In this document: piece by piece, positions 1-7,700 of the stretch
Layout: every line of letters begins with the position of its first letter
How positions within the stretch are numbered: the first letter of the stretch is position 1
DNA from: JAOTYV01 sp041557595
GTDB taxonomy: Bacteria > Pseudomonadota > Alphaproteobacteria > UBA8366
NCBI GenBank assembly: GCA_041557595.1
Contig: JBFFGE010000047.1
Span: 1 to 26,412 of the forward strand
DNA: 26,412 bases
Direction: 5' to 3'
Made by a program: the position numbers and the translations under genes
The notes under the pieces: generated by a model
Databases searched by the model: none
Told to the model about the DNA's origin: nothing
The model's input: only the letters and a program-made list of their open reading frames with translations

Positions 1-697
1 ACCGGCGACGGTCTTCGAGGGGCGCGACGGTTTGTACAATGCGTATGTCGGAGACGGCGAGCACGCCTTCGAATTGATGACCGACGGCATGGGCGACGAG
101 TGGACCTGCCTGCAAACCTCGTTCAAGCCGTATCCCTGCGGCCATGTGGTGCATGGCTTTCTCGACGCCATTCTCGCGCTCTATCGGGAGGAAGGCCTGC
201 GGGCCGATCAGGTGGAGAAGATCACCTGCCCGACGGCCGATTGGATGATCCCGGTCATGTGCGAACCCCGCGCGGTCAAGCTAAAGCCGGAAACGGATTA
301 TCACGCGAAATTCAGTTTCTATTTCACGCTGGCGGCGACGCTGCTCGATGGTCGGCTCGCCGTCGACGTCTTCACCGAGGAAAAAATCAAGGACCGGACG
401 ATCCTCGCGCTTGCGGAAAAAATTCATTGCATCCCGGATCCGGATGCGCCGGGAACCGGTCATTTCAAAGGATGGGTGCAGGTGGACACCGTCGACGGAA
501 GACGTCTGGAACGGGTGGTCGACGACAATTGGGGAAGCGCCGCCAACCCGATGACGCAGGACCAGGTGCGAACCAAGTTCCGGGAAAACGCATCGCTGGC
601 GGTATCGGATAAGCGGGTGGGGGAGATTATCGAAGCGGTGGGAAAATTCGAGACGGCGGGAGATGTGGAAACGATTGTCGGGCTCTGCACGGGCTAA
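1..697 (+). CDS. MmgE/PrpD family protein, 5'-truncated by window edge
   Basis: This is the C-terminal part of an MmgE/PrpD-family protein, a family that includes 2-methylcitrate dehydratase and cis-aconitate decarboxylase. The frame is open from base 2 with no start codon, so the gene begins outside the window. The first visible residues (PATVFEGRDGLYNAYVG) match the family segment where a glycine-rich loop precedes the second domain. The stretch FKPYPCGHVVHGFLDAIL is the usual FKPYP..G..H helix, which contributes to the active-site cleft. The stop is TAA at 695-697. It converges on the CaiB-type gene with about 47 bp between them and no clear terminator. Family is confident; substrate is not known. 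A second MmgE/PrpD gene lies at 11016-12431, so the region carries two paralogues. Confidence 0.85.
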   Translation, partial: PATVFEGRDGLYNAYVGDGEHAFELMTDGMGDEWTCLQTSFKPYPCGHVVHGFLDAILALYREEGLRADQVEKITCPTADWMIPVMCEPRAVKLKPETDYHAKFSFYFTLAATLLDGRLAVDVFTEEKIKDRTILALAEKIHCIPDPDAPGTGHFKGWVQVDTVDGRRLERVVDDNWGSAANPMTQDQVRTKFRENASLAVSDKRVGEIIEAVGKFETAGDVETIVGLCTG

Positions 698-744
698 CCC
701 CGACGGCAGAGTAGAAGCGTGCACCGCCGGCGCCGACCGTCTGG

Positions 745-1965
745 TCAGGCCATCGCGCCTGCGACGATGCCCTTATCGTGGAGCGCGCCTATCTCGCCGG
801 AACCCAGGCCGAGCACATCGGCCAGTATCTCGTCGGTGTGCTGGCCCAACACCGGGGCGAGGCCCACGGGGGTACGATCGGTTGCGGCAAAATCCATCAT
901 GGCGCCGGCCGACAGGAAGGTGCCGATGCCCGGTTGGTCGATCTGCTGAAACATCGGGTTTTCCGTGGAAAGGCGCGAATCCTCGGCAACCGCCTGAGTG
1001 AAACTCTGGTACGGTCCCCAACACGCGCCGACCGCGTTGAGCGCGTCCGCGCACTCTGACAGGCTTCGCGCCCCGAACCACGGTCGAAGCACGGCCGTGA
1101 TGGTTTCGCGTGCGGCGTACCGGTTTTCTTCCTTCATCAGATCGAGCTCGAAGAGCGCTTCCACCTGCTGCATTTTCTCCTGCGTGCCGGTGGCCTCCAA
1201 CAACGCCGTCCAATGGCGCGGCGTAAACGCGGTGATCATCACGCGCCGCCCATCCGCCGTGCCGAAATCGTGGGCGTAGGTGCCATAGACATGGTTGCCG
1301 GAGCGCGGCCGGTCGTCGCCATTGACCTGCGCCTCGGCGATATAGCCGAGATGGCTGAGCGTGGCGAAGGCGGTATCGCTAAGCGCAATGCCGACGAAAT
1401 CGCCTTCCCCCGTATCCCGCCGTTTTCGTTCGGCGACCAACAACGCCTGCACCGCGGAAAGCGCGGCCACTACGTCCCAGACCGGCATGACATGATTGAC
1501 AGGACCGGCATGCTTTTCCGGACCGGTGACCAGCGGAAACCCCGCCGCCGCGTTGACCGTGTAGTCCAGCGCCACGGAACCATCCCGGTTGCCGGTAATG
1601 TTGACCATGATCAGATCGTCGCGCCGCGCCTTCAGCGCTTCGTAGTCGAGGAAACCGCGGGCGGGAAGATTGGTAATGATATGGCCGTTACCCTCCCCCG
1701 GCTGCGTCATCAGCGCCTGCGCCAATTCCCGGCCTTGCGCGTCGCGTACATTCAGCATGATCGAGCGCTTGCCCTTGTTCAGCCCGGCCCAATAGAGACT
1801 GCGCCCCTCTTTGGTCACCGGCCATCTCCGGTAGTCCAAACCACCGCCGACCGGGTCGATGCGAATGACATCGGCGCCAAGCTGCCCCATGACGAGTCCG
1901 GCATAAGGTGCGGCGATAAATGCCGAGACCTCGACAATCCGCATCCCCTTCAAATGTTCAGTCAT
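745..1965 (-). CDS. CaiB/BaiF family (type III) CoA-transferase
   Basis: Type III CoA-transferases move CoA between acyl-CoA and a free acid through an aspartyl-CoA thioester; the protein is cytosolic. From the chosen ATG the protein is 406 aa, the usual family length. The N-terminus has the GMRIVEVSAFIAAPYAGLVM and LGADVIRIDP segments of the Rossmann-like CoA domain. GLNKGKRSIMLNV at about residues 61-73 is the conserved N.KRS..L stretch. Asp164 in VMPVWDVVAALSAVQALL aligns by position with the catalytic Asp of formyl-CoA transferase. A start at 2025 is possible in frame, but the ATG at 1963-1965 is preceded by GAAGGG at good spacing and begins the conserved domain. The gene lies 62 bp downstream of the carbamoyltransferase stop and may be co-transcribed with it. 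Substrate is unknown. Confidence 0.9.
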   Translation of the reverse strand: MTEHLKGMRIVEVSAFIAAPYAGLVMGQLGADVIRIDPVGGGLDYRRWPVTKEGRSLYWAGLNKGKRSIMLNVRDAQGRELAQALMTQPGEGNGHIITNLPARGFLDYEALKARRDDLIMVNITGNRDGSVALDYTVNAAAGFPLVTGPEKHAGPVNHVMPVWDVVAALSAVQALLVAERKRRDTGEGDFVGIALSDTAFATLSHLGYIAEAQVNGDDRPRSGNHVYGTYAHDFGTADGRRVMITAFTPRHWTALLEATGTQEKMQQVEALFELDLMKEENRYAARETITAVLRPWFGARSLSECADALNAVGACWGPYQSFTQAVAEDSRLSTENPMFQQIDQPGIGTFLSAGAMMDFAATDRTPVGLAPVLGQHTDEILADVLGLGSGEIGALHDKGIVAGAMA

Positions 1966-2027
1966 GGCTTGAGCCCTTCTTCGAATTGGCGATCGGCATG
2001 CAGACGGATTCGAATGCGCCCGCAAAC

Positions 2028-3761
2028 TTATGTGGAAATCGGTCTTTCGGCGATGTAGTTGCCGACAACGAGATTACGCAAGCCGGTCGCAACAAAGCAA
2101 CGAACTGCATCTGCGGGCGTTTCAACGAGCGGTTCATCCGCTGCCGAAAACGACGTGTTCAAGAGAACCGGCACGCCGCTCAGCTCCTCGAAGCATCGGA
2201 TCAAATTATGGAACCGTGCATTGTCCAGGCGCGTGACCGTTTGGATGCGGACGCTGCGATCCATATGTGAAATGCCCGGCAACCGCACCGGGTTCTGCAC
2301 GGCGCCAATGCGCGCCATAACCGGCGACGTGCCATGAAGATCGAAGTACCGGGCACATCGTTCGGCCAGCACCGATGCGGCGTATGGCCGAAACCGCTCA
2401 CGTTTCTTGATGATCAGATCGAGGACGTATTTCACATGCGGATCGGTCGGATTGGCGAGAATGCTCCGATTGCCGAGCGCGCGAGGCCCGAATTCGCTCC
2501 CGCCCTGATACCAGCCGATAACCGCCCCTTCGGCGATCAAACGCGCGGCCTCGGCCGGGAGTTGCTCGTCGTCGACACGCCGGCTTGCGCATCCTGCCGC
2601 CGCCAAGGCCGCTTCTATTTCGTCGTCTCCGTAGGTGCGGCCATAACATTCCGCCGGCGCCGTCCCGTCACGGCGCCCGGCCAATTTTTGGTGCGCCGCC
2701 AGCGCAGCGCCAATCGCGGTGCCATTGTCGCCGCTGGAGCCGTTCATATGCACCGCACCGAACAGCCCGCTCCGGCGAATCTCCTCGGTCGCCAAAATGT
2801 TGAGCGATACACTGCCGCTGTAATACAACGTATTGAAGGAATGCCGGTTTTTGATCTGCGCCAATAACCCCGTGAGCACACGGCCGGTACGGTCCTGAAT
2901 CGCCGCGGCGAGATCGGCATAGTGCGCAACGCCCGAAATATCCCGGCCGGCAGTATTGGGATCCTTGAACCGATCGTTCAGGAGGTCGTATCGGATCGAC
3001 AACCGGCCATCCGATTCAAGCCTGGCAAATCCCAGGGCCGCGTGCGCCGAAACATCGCCATACGAGGCCAGCGCCATTACCTTTTCCGCATCGCCGCTGC
3101 TTTCACCGCCGCAGCAATACCAACCCGCCCACTTCCACAGGTGCCCCAAACTCTGCAACAGGGGCACACCATGGACGGTCGATTCCGGGACAGGATCGTC
3201 ACCGACGGGATCCGCGAAACGATAGACAAGCTCGAGCGAGGCGCCGTCGAAAATGTAAGCGGAAACGACTTCCCGCCCATGGGCGCCGACCAATAGCCGG
3301 GCGCCCGTATGCACGGTTTCCTGAAGGCTGAGTGCGGCCCGGTCGTCCTCGTACGCACCGCCGCCATCGGCAACCAGAACCAGACCCGGTTCGAGCGACG
3401 AATAGTGCAGAGCATATTCCGCATGGCAAAGATGCTTCGGTGCGGACAGGATCGCCGTGCCCGAAGGCACGATACCGCCGATCAAGGTGCTCATCCGGTC
3501 ATGCGAGAGCCCCGGAATGTGCCGCACCGTGCAAATCGCAATCGCCGACAAATCATCGTAGTCGATCCCGGCCGTGTCGAGACAGTAACGGACGCAGCGC
3601 GTGACGATTTCGGCGTCTCCATCGAGCAATAGAACCTGGCCTTTGACCCGCGTAATGCGTTCCGCCTGGATCGCGCAAACAACTCTGCCGTCGCGCAACA
3701 ATGCGACCGAGCCGTTTCGCCCGCGGGAAATGCCAAGAATCCACATCGGCGGTTCATTCAT
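2028..3761 (-). CDS. Carbamoyltransferase, NodU/CmcH (TobZ-like) family
   Basis: Members use carbamoyl phosphate and ATP to make carbamoyl-adenylate and carbamoylate a hydroxyl of an antibiotic, sugar or lipo-oligosaccharide. The 577-aa length fits. An N-terminal Kae1-like domain shows HLCHAEYALHYSS (His110, His113) and VADGGG (Asp132), DAEKVMALASYG (224-235), YYSGSVSLN (313-321) and GDNGTAIGAAL (344-354). The C-terminal domain has the hallmark GWYQGGSEFGPRALGNRSI (416-434) followed by FRPYAASVL. In the first loop, where relatives usually read G..HD.S, this protein reads GRNGS (14-18), so a common His ligand appears absent. A start at Met6 (3746) is possible because similarity begins at MWILGIS. 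The gene sits 9 bp after the TPR gene, which may supply a scaffold or partner. The acceptor is unknown. Confidence 0.88.
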   Translation of the reverse strand: MNEPPMWILGISRGRNGSVALLRDGRVVCAIQAERITRVKGQVLLLDGDAEIVTRCVRYCLDTAGIDYDDLSAIAICTVRHIPGLSHDRMSTLIGGIVPSGTAILSAPKHLCHAEYALHYSSLEPGLVLVADGGGAYEDDRAALSLQETVHTGARLLVGAHGREVVSAYIFDGASLELVYRFADPVGDDPVPESTVHGVPLLQSLGHLWKWAGWYCCGGESSGDAEKVMALASYGDVSAHAALGFARLESDGRLSIRYDLLNDRFKDPNTAGRDISGVAHYADLAAAIQDRTGRVLTGLLAQIKNRHSFNTLYYSGSVSLNILATEEIRRSGLFGAVHMNGSSGDNGTAIGAALAAHQKLAGRRDGTAPAECYGRTYGDDEIEAALAAAGCASRRVDDEQLPAEAARLIAEGAVIGWYQGGSEFGPRALGNRSILANPTDPHVKYVLDLIIKKRERFRPYAASVLAERCARYFDLHGTSPVMARIGAVQNPVRLPGISHMDRSVRIQTVTRLDNARFHNLIRCFEELSGVPVLLNTSFSAADEPLVETPADAVRCFVATGLRNLVVGNYIAERPIST

Positions 3762-3770
3762 CGCAAAAAG

Positions 3771-4946
3771 TCACAGGCCGAGCGCTTTCAACTGCCCGCG
3801 CAGCACCTTCTCCGACCCGGCGACATCGCGAATGCTCCTGAGCGCAAGACCGAGAAAAGTCCAACTCTCGTTATCGTTCTTGTCGGACTTCAGCGCCGCG
3901 CCCAACACCTTGACGGCATTCTTGGCTGCATGTTCCGCCTGGGCAAACCGTTCGGCGCGAAAATGCGACACCGCAACGGCGGTCAGCGCGGCGGCGCGGC
4001 GGCCCCCGATCTGGCGCTCGAAATCGTTCGGGTCATCGTCATTTTCGAGCAGGAGGTCGCCAAGGATGGCATGGGCATCTTCGAATGAGGGTTGAATGCG
4101 GACCGCACGATCCAGGAATTCGATCGCTTCCGCGGCGGCTCCCTGCGCGCGGCACACCAAGCCGATCCCGTAATGGGCAGCCGGCGAATTGTCGTCCAGC
4201 GCAATTACGTCCCGGTAGAGCTCCGCCGCTTTTGTCAGATCGCCCCGCACCCGCGCCCTATCCGCATTCGCCAGCGTTTCCCGTATAGCCTTCCACTGCA
4301 GCCGATCGAGTGCGGCGCGTCGATCGGCGTCTTCCGGCGTCAGCGCGACCGCTCGCTCAATGGCGGCCTTTGCCTCGCAGAACCGGCCTTGCGTCTCCAG
4401 CACCAGACCGTACACATGCCAGGCGTCTCCGTATTCTGGAAAATCCTCCAGCAATCGGCTGTACCCGGACAGAGCATCCTCGACACGCCCCATATCAAGA
4501 AGCAGATTGGCCCTGTTGAACAGAATACTGGAGTCATCCGGTTCGAACGCGACCGCCCGGTCATATCCCTCAAGAGCCTCCTCGCTGGCCCCCGAATCCG
4601 CCAGAATATTGGCGAGATTGTTATGCGCCGTCGAAAATCCGGGATCGAGTTCCAAGGCCCGCCGATAGGACGCGGCAGCGTCATCGATCAACCCCAGGGC
4701 GCGCTGCGCCTCACCGAGATTGTTGTGATAGGGCGCCAAATTAGGCAATTGACGGATGGCGCGCTGAATCAAATGAACGGCCGATTCCGGATCGCCGATT
4801 TGCTGGGCAATCACACCCAGGAAATGCAAGGCATCGGAATGATCGGGTTCCTGTTCGAGAACATCCCGGTAGAGCGGTTCGGCTTCCCGCAGCCGGCCGG
4901 CCCGATGGTGCTCCACGGCGCACGCGAATGTTTTTTCAATATCCAT
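3771..4946 (-). CDS. Tetratricopeptide repeat (TPR) protein
   Basis: This protein of about 391 aa is built mostly of tandem 34-residue TPR units, a helical scaffold for protein-protein contacts. Units are plain from residue 1: AGRLREAEPLYRDVL, ALHFLGVIAQQIGDPESAV, NNLGEAQRALGLIDDAAASY, ALELDPGFSTAHNNLANIL, FNRANLLLDMGRVEDAL and AWHVYGLVLETQGRFCEAKA. A less regular linker follows, then AAELYRDVIAL and AHYGIGLVCRAQGAAAEAI. The last 120 residues are weaker repeats. No signal peptide or membrane segment is seen, so it is probably cytosolic. I chose ATG 4944-4946 because homologous TPR proteins typically begin M-D-I-x-x-x-F at this point; an in-frame GTG at 4959-4961 is the alternative. It directly precedes the carbamoyltransferase, suggesting a joint role. 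Confidence 0.87.
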   Translation of the reverse strand: MDIEKTFACAVEHHRAGRLREAEPLYRDVLEQEPDHSDALHFLGVIAQQIGDPESAVHLIQRAIRQLPNLAPYHNNLGEAQRALGLIDDAAASYRRALELDPGFSTAHNNLANILADSGASEEALEGYDRAVAFEPDDSSILFNRANLLLDMGRVEDALSGYSRLLEDFPEYGDAWHVYGLVLETQGRFCEAKAAIERAVALTPEDADRRAALDRLQWKAIRETLANADRARVRGDLTKAAELYRDVIALDDNSPAAHYGIGLVCRAQGAAAEAIEFLDRAVRIQPSFEDAHAILGDLLLENDDDPNDFERQIGGRRAAALTAVAVSHFRAERFAQAEHAAKNAVKVLGAALKSDKNDNESWTFLGLALRSIRDVAGSEKVLRGQLKALGL

Positions 4947-4957
4947 ATCGCGGCAAC

Positions 4958-5146
4958 TCACATGAAACGTTTAACCGGACCTTCCGGATCGATCGAGCCG
5001 TCCATGCCCGGTCGGCACACCCTCCACAGCAGGATGACCGCCGGACATTCGAATTGTTCGATCATGTAGCACATGCCGAGCAGTCGCAGCACTATTTTGA
5101 CTGCGGGGTTCGCGATGATCTTTCTTGTCGACGATCCGGCGAACAC
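4958..5146 (-). CDS. Possible small ORF (62 aa) between dioxygenase and TPR genes
   Basis: A 62-codon frame runs from GTG at 5144-5146 to TGA at 4958-4960. It fills most of the gap between the dioxygenase stop (5154) and the TPR gene. AGGG lies about 6 nt before the GTG, overlapping the dioxygenase stop. The TGA overlaps by 4 bp (GTGA) an alternative GTG start of the TPR gene. The peptide has a basic N-terminus, a hydrophobic middle (VKIVLRLLGMCYMIEQF) and three cysteines, and is not recognised. It may be a coupled small protein or a chance frame. Without it this 190-bp gap holds nothing else I can identify. Confidence 0.3.
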   Translation of the reverse strand: MFAGSSTRKIIANPAVKIVLRLLGMCYMIEQFECPAVILLWRVCRPGMDGSIDPEGPVKRFM

Positions 5147-5153
5147 CGCATCC

Positions 5154-6005
5154 CTAGAAGGGCCGGTCGCCGTCCACCGTCACCCGGTGCATGGACCGGC
5201 GATGGCCCTGATAGTCGTTGAGGGCATAGTGCTGCAGACATCTGTTGTCCCACATCGCCACGGACCCTTTCGTCCACCGGAACCGGCACGTGAATTCCGG
5301 TTTTGATGCGTGCTCCAACAAGAAATGCAAAAGCGGTCTGCTTTCTTCTTCGGTCATATCCTTGAAGCGGATGGTGAACGGCAAATTCACGAATAACGAT
5401 TTCCGGCCGGTTTCCGGATGGGTACGCACCAGCGGATGCTCGGACGTCATTTCTTCAGCTGTCGCATTTTCGCGCAGCTTGGTGGATCGGCTGGCGTTGC
5501 GCGCTTTAACCGTCGCCGGATCGGTCAAGATGCGACTGCTGTGAACGGCAATAAGGCCGTCGAGAGTTGCCCGCATGCCGTCCGACAGGCTCTCATAGGC
5601 AAGATACTGGTTGGCGAACATCGTATCGCCGCCCGCATTCGGAACCTCCAAAGCATAGAGGATTGAACCGAGCGGCGGCTTCTCCAGAAACGTCACATCC
5701 GAATGCCAGGTGTCGCCGATGTTGTTCCGGTCGGTCGGTTCCTTCACGATCGGCAGGATTTCCGGGTGCCCCGGCACCGGCTCGTATTGCGGATGAACGT
5801 TGAGGGTGCCGAACCGCCTGCCGAACGCCTTGTGTTGTTCCGGCGTAATATTCTGGTCGCGAAAGAAAATGACCTGATTGTCGAGAAACGCTTGGTGAAC
5901 CTCGGAAAACGTCTCGTTGTCCAAGGGCTCAGCCAGATTGATGCCGCTGATTTCGGCGCCGCATGCCCCTGAAACCGGGCTTACTTCAATCCGTGTGTAT
6001 TCCAC
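5154..6005 (-). CDS. TauD/TfdA family Fe(II)/2-oxoglutarate-dependent dioxygenase
   Basis: The family hydroxylates substrates such as taurine or 2,4-D using Fe(II), O2 and 2-oxoglutarate; the protein is cytosolic. It has 283 residues, like E. coli TauD. The Fe-binding facial triad is visible: WHSDVTF gives His101 and Asp103, and WDNRCLQHYA gives His259. Arg274 in SMHRVTVDGDRPF lies 15 residues after His259, the spacing of the 2-oxoglutarate-binding Arg in TauD; Arg270 is a second conserved basic residue. The N-terminus VSGACGAEISGINLAEPLD is typical. The start is GTG at 6003-6005 with a GGATAG stretch just upstream. It lies downstream of a sulfatase and aminotransferase, compatible with use of organosulfur compounds, but the substrate is inferred only from context. 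Confidence 0.92.
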   Translation of the reverse strand: MEYTRIEVSPVSGACGAEISGINLAEPLDNETFSEVHQAFLDNQVIFFRDQNITPEQHKAFGRRFGTLNVHPQYEPVPGHPEILPIVKEPTDRNNIGDTWHSDVTFLEKPPLGSILYALEVPNAGGDTMFANQYLAYESLSDGMRATLDGLIAVHSSRILTDPATVKARNASRSTKLRENATAEEMTSEHPLVRTHPETGRKSLFVNLPFTIRFKDMTEEESRPLLHFLLEHASKPEFTCRFRWTKGSVAMWDNRCLQHYALNDYQGHRRSMHRVTVDGDRPF

Positions 6006-6094
6006 CTATCCACGCTCCAAGCACTATTGTCCGGACAAATCGCCATCGAAGTTTATCCGAACTCATCGACCGAAACCAAGGATAATGGTGACTA

Positions 6095-6142
6095 GATCAA
6101 CCTGCCTTTAATTAGGATCAATTAAAGGCAGAAAAGTTGATC
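6095..6142. repeat. Nested inverted repeat upstream of dioxygenase gene
   Basis: CTGCCTTTAATT (6102-6113) and AATTAAAGGCAG (6120-6131) form a perfect 12-bp inverted repeat around a 6-nt loop. It is flanked by GATCAAC (6095-6101) and GTTGATC (6136-6142), a second perfect 7-bp inverted pair with an asymmetric AAAA insert. The element is AT-rich compared with its surroundings. It lies about 90 bp upstream of the TauD-like start and 50 bp past the sulfatase stop. No T-run follows on either strand, so an operator or small mobile repeat is as likely as a terminator. Confidence 0.6.
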
Positions 6143-6156
6143 GATTTTATAGAGAT

Positions 6157-6196
6157 AGAGCAGGTTATGGGCGCCCAATTGGGCGCGCGCTGCTCT
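6157..6196. repeat. Palindrome at the 3' end of the sulfatase gene
   Basis: GCGCCCAATTGGGCGC at 6171-6186 is a perfect 16-bp palindrome. It is enclosed by AGAGCAG (6157-6163) and CTGCTCT (6190-6196), a further inverted pair that reaches into the sulfatase stop codon. Transcribed on the minus strand it would form a long hairpin right after the sulfatase stop. Only a weak pyrimidine stretch follows, so an mRNA 3'-end stabiliser, a weak terminator or a protein-binding site are all possible. Confidence 0.5.
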
Positions 6197-7661
6197 AATC
6201 GATCTGCATGGGCGCCTGCGGCTTCAGCGTCGACGGTTGGCCGGTGCGGTGGGTCCCCGCGACCGACCATTCGTGCAGTTCCCGAAGAAGTTCCTCCTTC
6301 TTCTCCCCATGATCCTGGCTGTGCCAAAGGTTCCGTACCTCATCCGGGTCGGCCTTGAGATCGTAGAGTTCCCCTTCGGATTCACCCAGATAGTAGACCA
6401 GCTTCCAATCCCTATCCCGGCGCATCACCATTAATTCCGCGCCAGTCTGAATGTGATCCCGGCCCAACTCCGAATACACCACGTGCCGGGCCGGCGTTTC
6501 GTCAGACGACGCGGAGATTCCCGGTAACGGCGTCGCCTCCCATCGGTCGGGCACCGCCACGCCGGCCGCCCGTGTAATCGTCGGCGCAATGTCCATCAGT
6601 TGAACCAGATTGTCGTCGCACCGCCCCTGCGGCACCTGACCGGGCGACCAAACGATCAGCGGCACCCGGGCCACGGTATCGTACATCGTCCATTTTTGGA
6701 TGTGCCCATGATCGCCAAGCGCATCCGCGTGGTCGGAGGTAAAGATGACGAGGGCGTTGTCGAGATATCCCTTCTGTTTAAGAACCGCCATGATCGCGCC
6801 AACCTTTTCGTCGATCATCGTCACATTGGCCGCGTAGTAGCGGCGTATTCGCAGCAGGTCCTCAGGCGAAGCGTCTTCGCGCCAGGCAATGCTATCGATG
6901 TTAAATTTGATCATATTCCGGCGGAGTTCGGCATGCGCCGGGGGCTGGTTGGCCAGTTCTTCTTCCGACACTGCCGGAAGCGGGATTGCTGCATCCCGAT
7001 AGAGGTCCGCGTAGCGCGCAACCGGATCATAGGGTGGATGGGGGCCGGGAAACCCGATTTGCAGAAACAACGGTGACTCCGCCTTGCGCTCCTCCAGCCA
7101 CCACAGCGCCATGTCGCCGACAAAGAAATCCGGATGCATATCCTCGTCGATATCCCAATCGAACGCACCGAGTGCCTGCTTGAATCCCTCGGGATCGCGC
7201 TCGAACCGGCTATACCGTGTCGGTTTGATCAGCTTGCGGGCATGCAGCGCCTTGTCCCATTCGTCGTAGAACGCGCGTTCATGCTCCTCGAGAAAAAGCG
7301 GCCGGTCCTTGTTTTCGACGACGAACCGTTGATGAAACCCGCCGAGCGCGTGATAGGGATTGATGTGCATCTTGCCGATATTGACGCAGTGATAGCCGGC
7401 ATCGGCGAGCCATCGGACCCAGGTCGGTTCCCAGGGCTGAAAATTGCTGAAAATCCCGGTTGCATGCGGATAGACGCCGGAAAACAGGCTCGAACGCGCG
7501 CCGACGCACACCGGGGACGTCACGAAACAATTGGTGAATGCGGTGCCTTCGCGCGCCAGCCGGTCGAGATTGGGCGTTTGCATCCAGGGCGCTCCGAGCG
7601 CGCCGATCGTGTCCGCCCGCTGCTGATCGGTCATGATCAGGATGATGTTCGGCTTGTCCAT
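6195..7661 (-). CDS. Sulfatase family (alkaline phosphatase superfamily) hydrolase
   Basis: The 488-aa protein starts with NIILIMTDQQRADTIG, where Asp12 and its neighbour are the usual metal ligands. It then shows TPNLDRLAREG, the active-site segment SPVCVGARSSLFSG, and IGKMHINP with the conserved Lys. FPGPHPPYDP and TSDHADALGDHGHIQKW supply the distal His/Asp/His ligands. GELYDLKADPDEVRNL is the typical C-terminal motif. Cys52 would be the formylglycine precursor, but the motif reads C-V-G-A-R and not the usual C-x-P-x-R, so Pro is replaced by Gly. No signal peptide is seen, suggesting cytosolic action on small sulfate or phosphonate esters. The ATG at 7659-7661 has GGAACGGAG upstream. It follows the aminotransferase gene by 39 bp, probably in one operon. 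Confidence 0.9.
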   Translation of the reverse strand: MDKPNIILIMTDQQRADTIGALGAPWMQTPNLDRLAREGTAFTNCFVTSPVCVGARSSLFSGVYPHATGIFSNFQPWEPTWVRWLADAGYHCVNIGKMHINPYHALGGFHQRFVVENKDRPLFLEEHERAFYDEWDKALHARKLIKPTRYSRFERDPEGFKQALGAFDWDIDEDMHPDFFVGDMALWWLEERKAESPLFLQIGFPGPHPPYDPVARYADLYRDAAIPLPAVSEEELANQPPAHAELRRNMIKFNIDSIAWREDASPEDLLRIRRYYAANVTMIDEKVGAIMAVLKQKGYLDNALVIFTSDHADALGDHGHIQKWTMYDTVARVPLIVWSPGQVPQGRCDDNLVQLMDIAPTITRAAGVAVPDRWEATPLPGISASSDETPARHVVYSELGRDHIQTGAELMVMRRDRDWKLVYYLGESEGELYDLKADPDEVRNLWHSQDHGEKKEELLRELHEWSVAGTHRTGQPSTLKPQAPMQID

Positions 7662-7700
7662 TCGGCTCCGTTCCTGTTTCGCTCGATCCTCGAGGACGCT

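Noticed and set aside
1213..2058. 281-codon + strand frame opposite the CoA-transferase
   Set aside because: The opposite strand has the complete type III CoA-transferase motifs with a good ribosome binding site.
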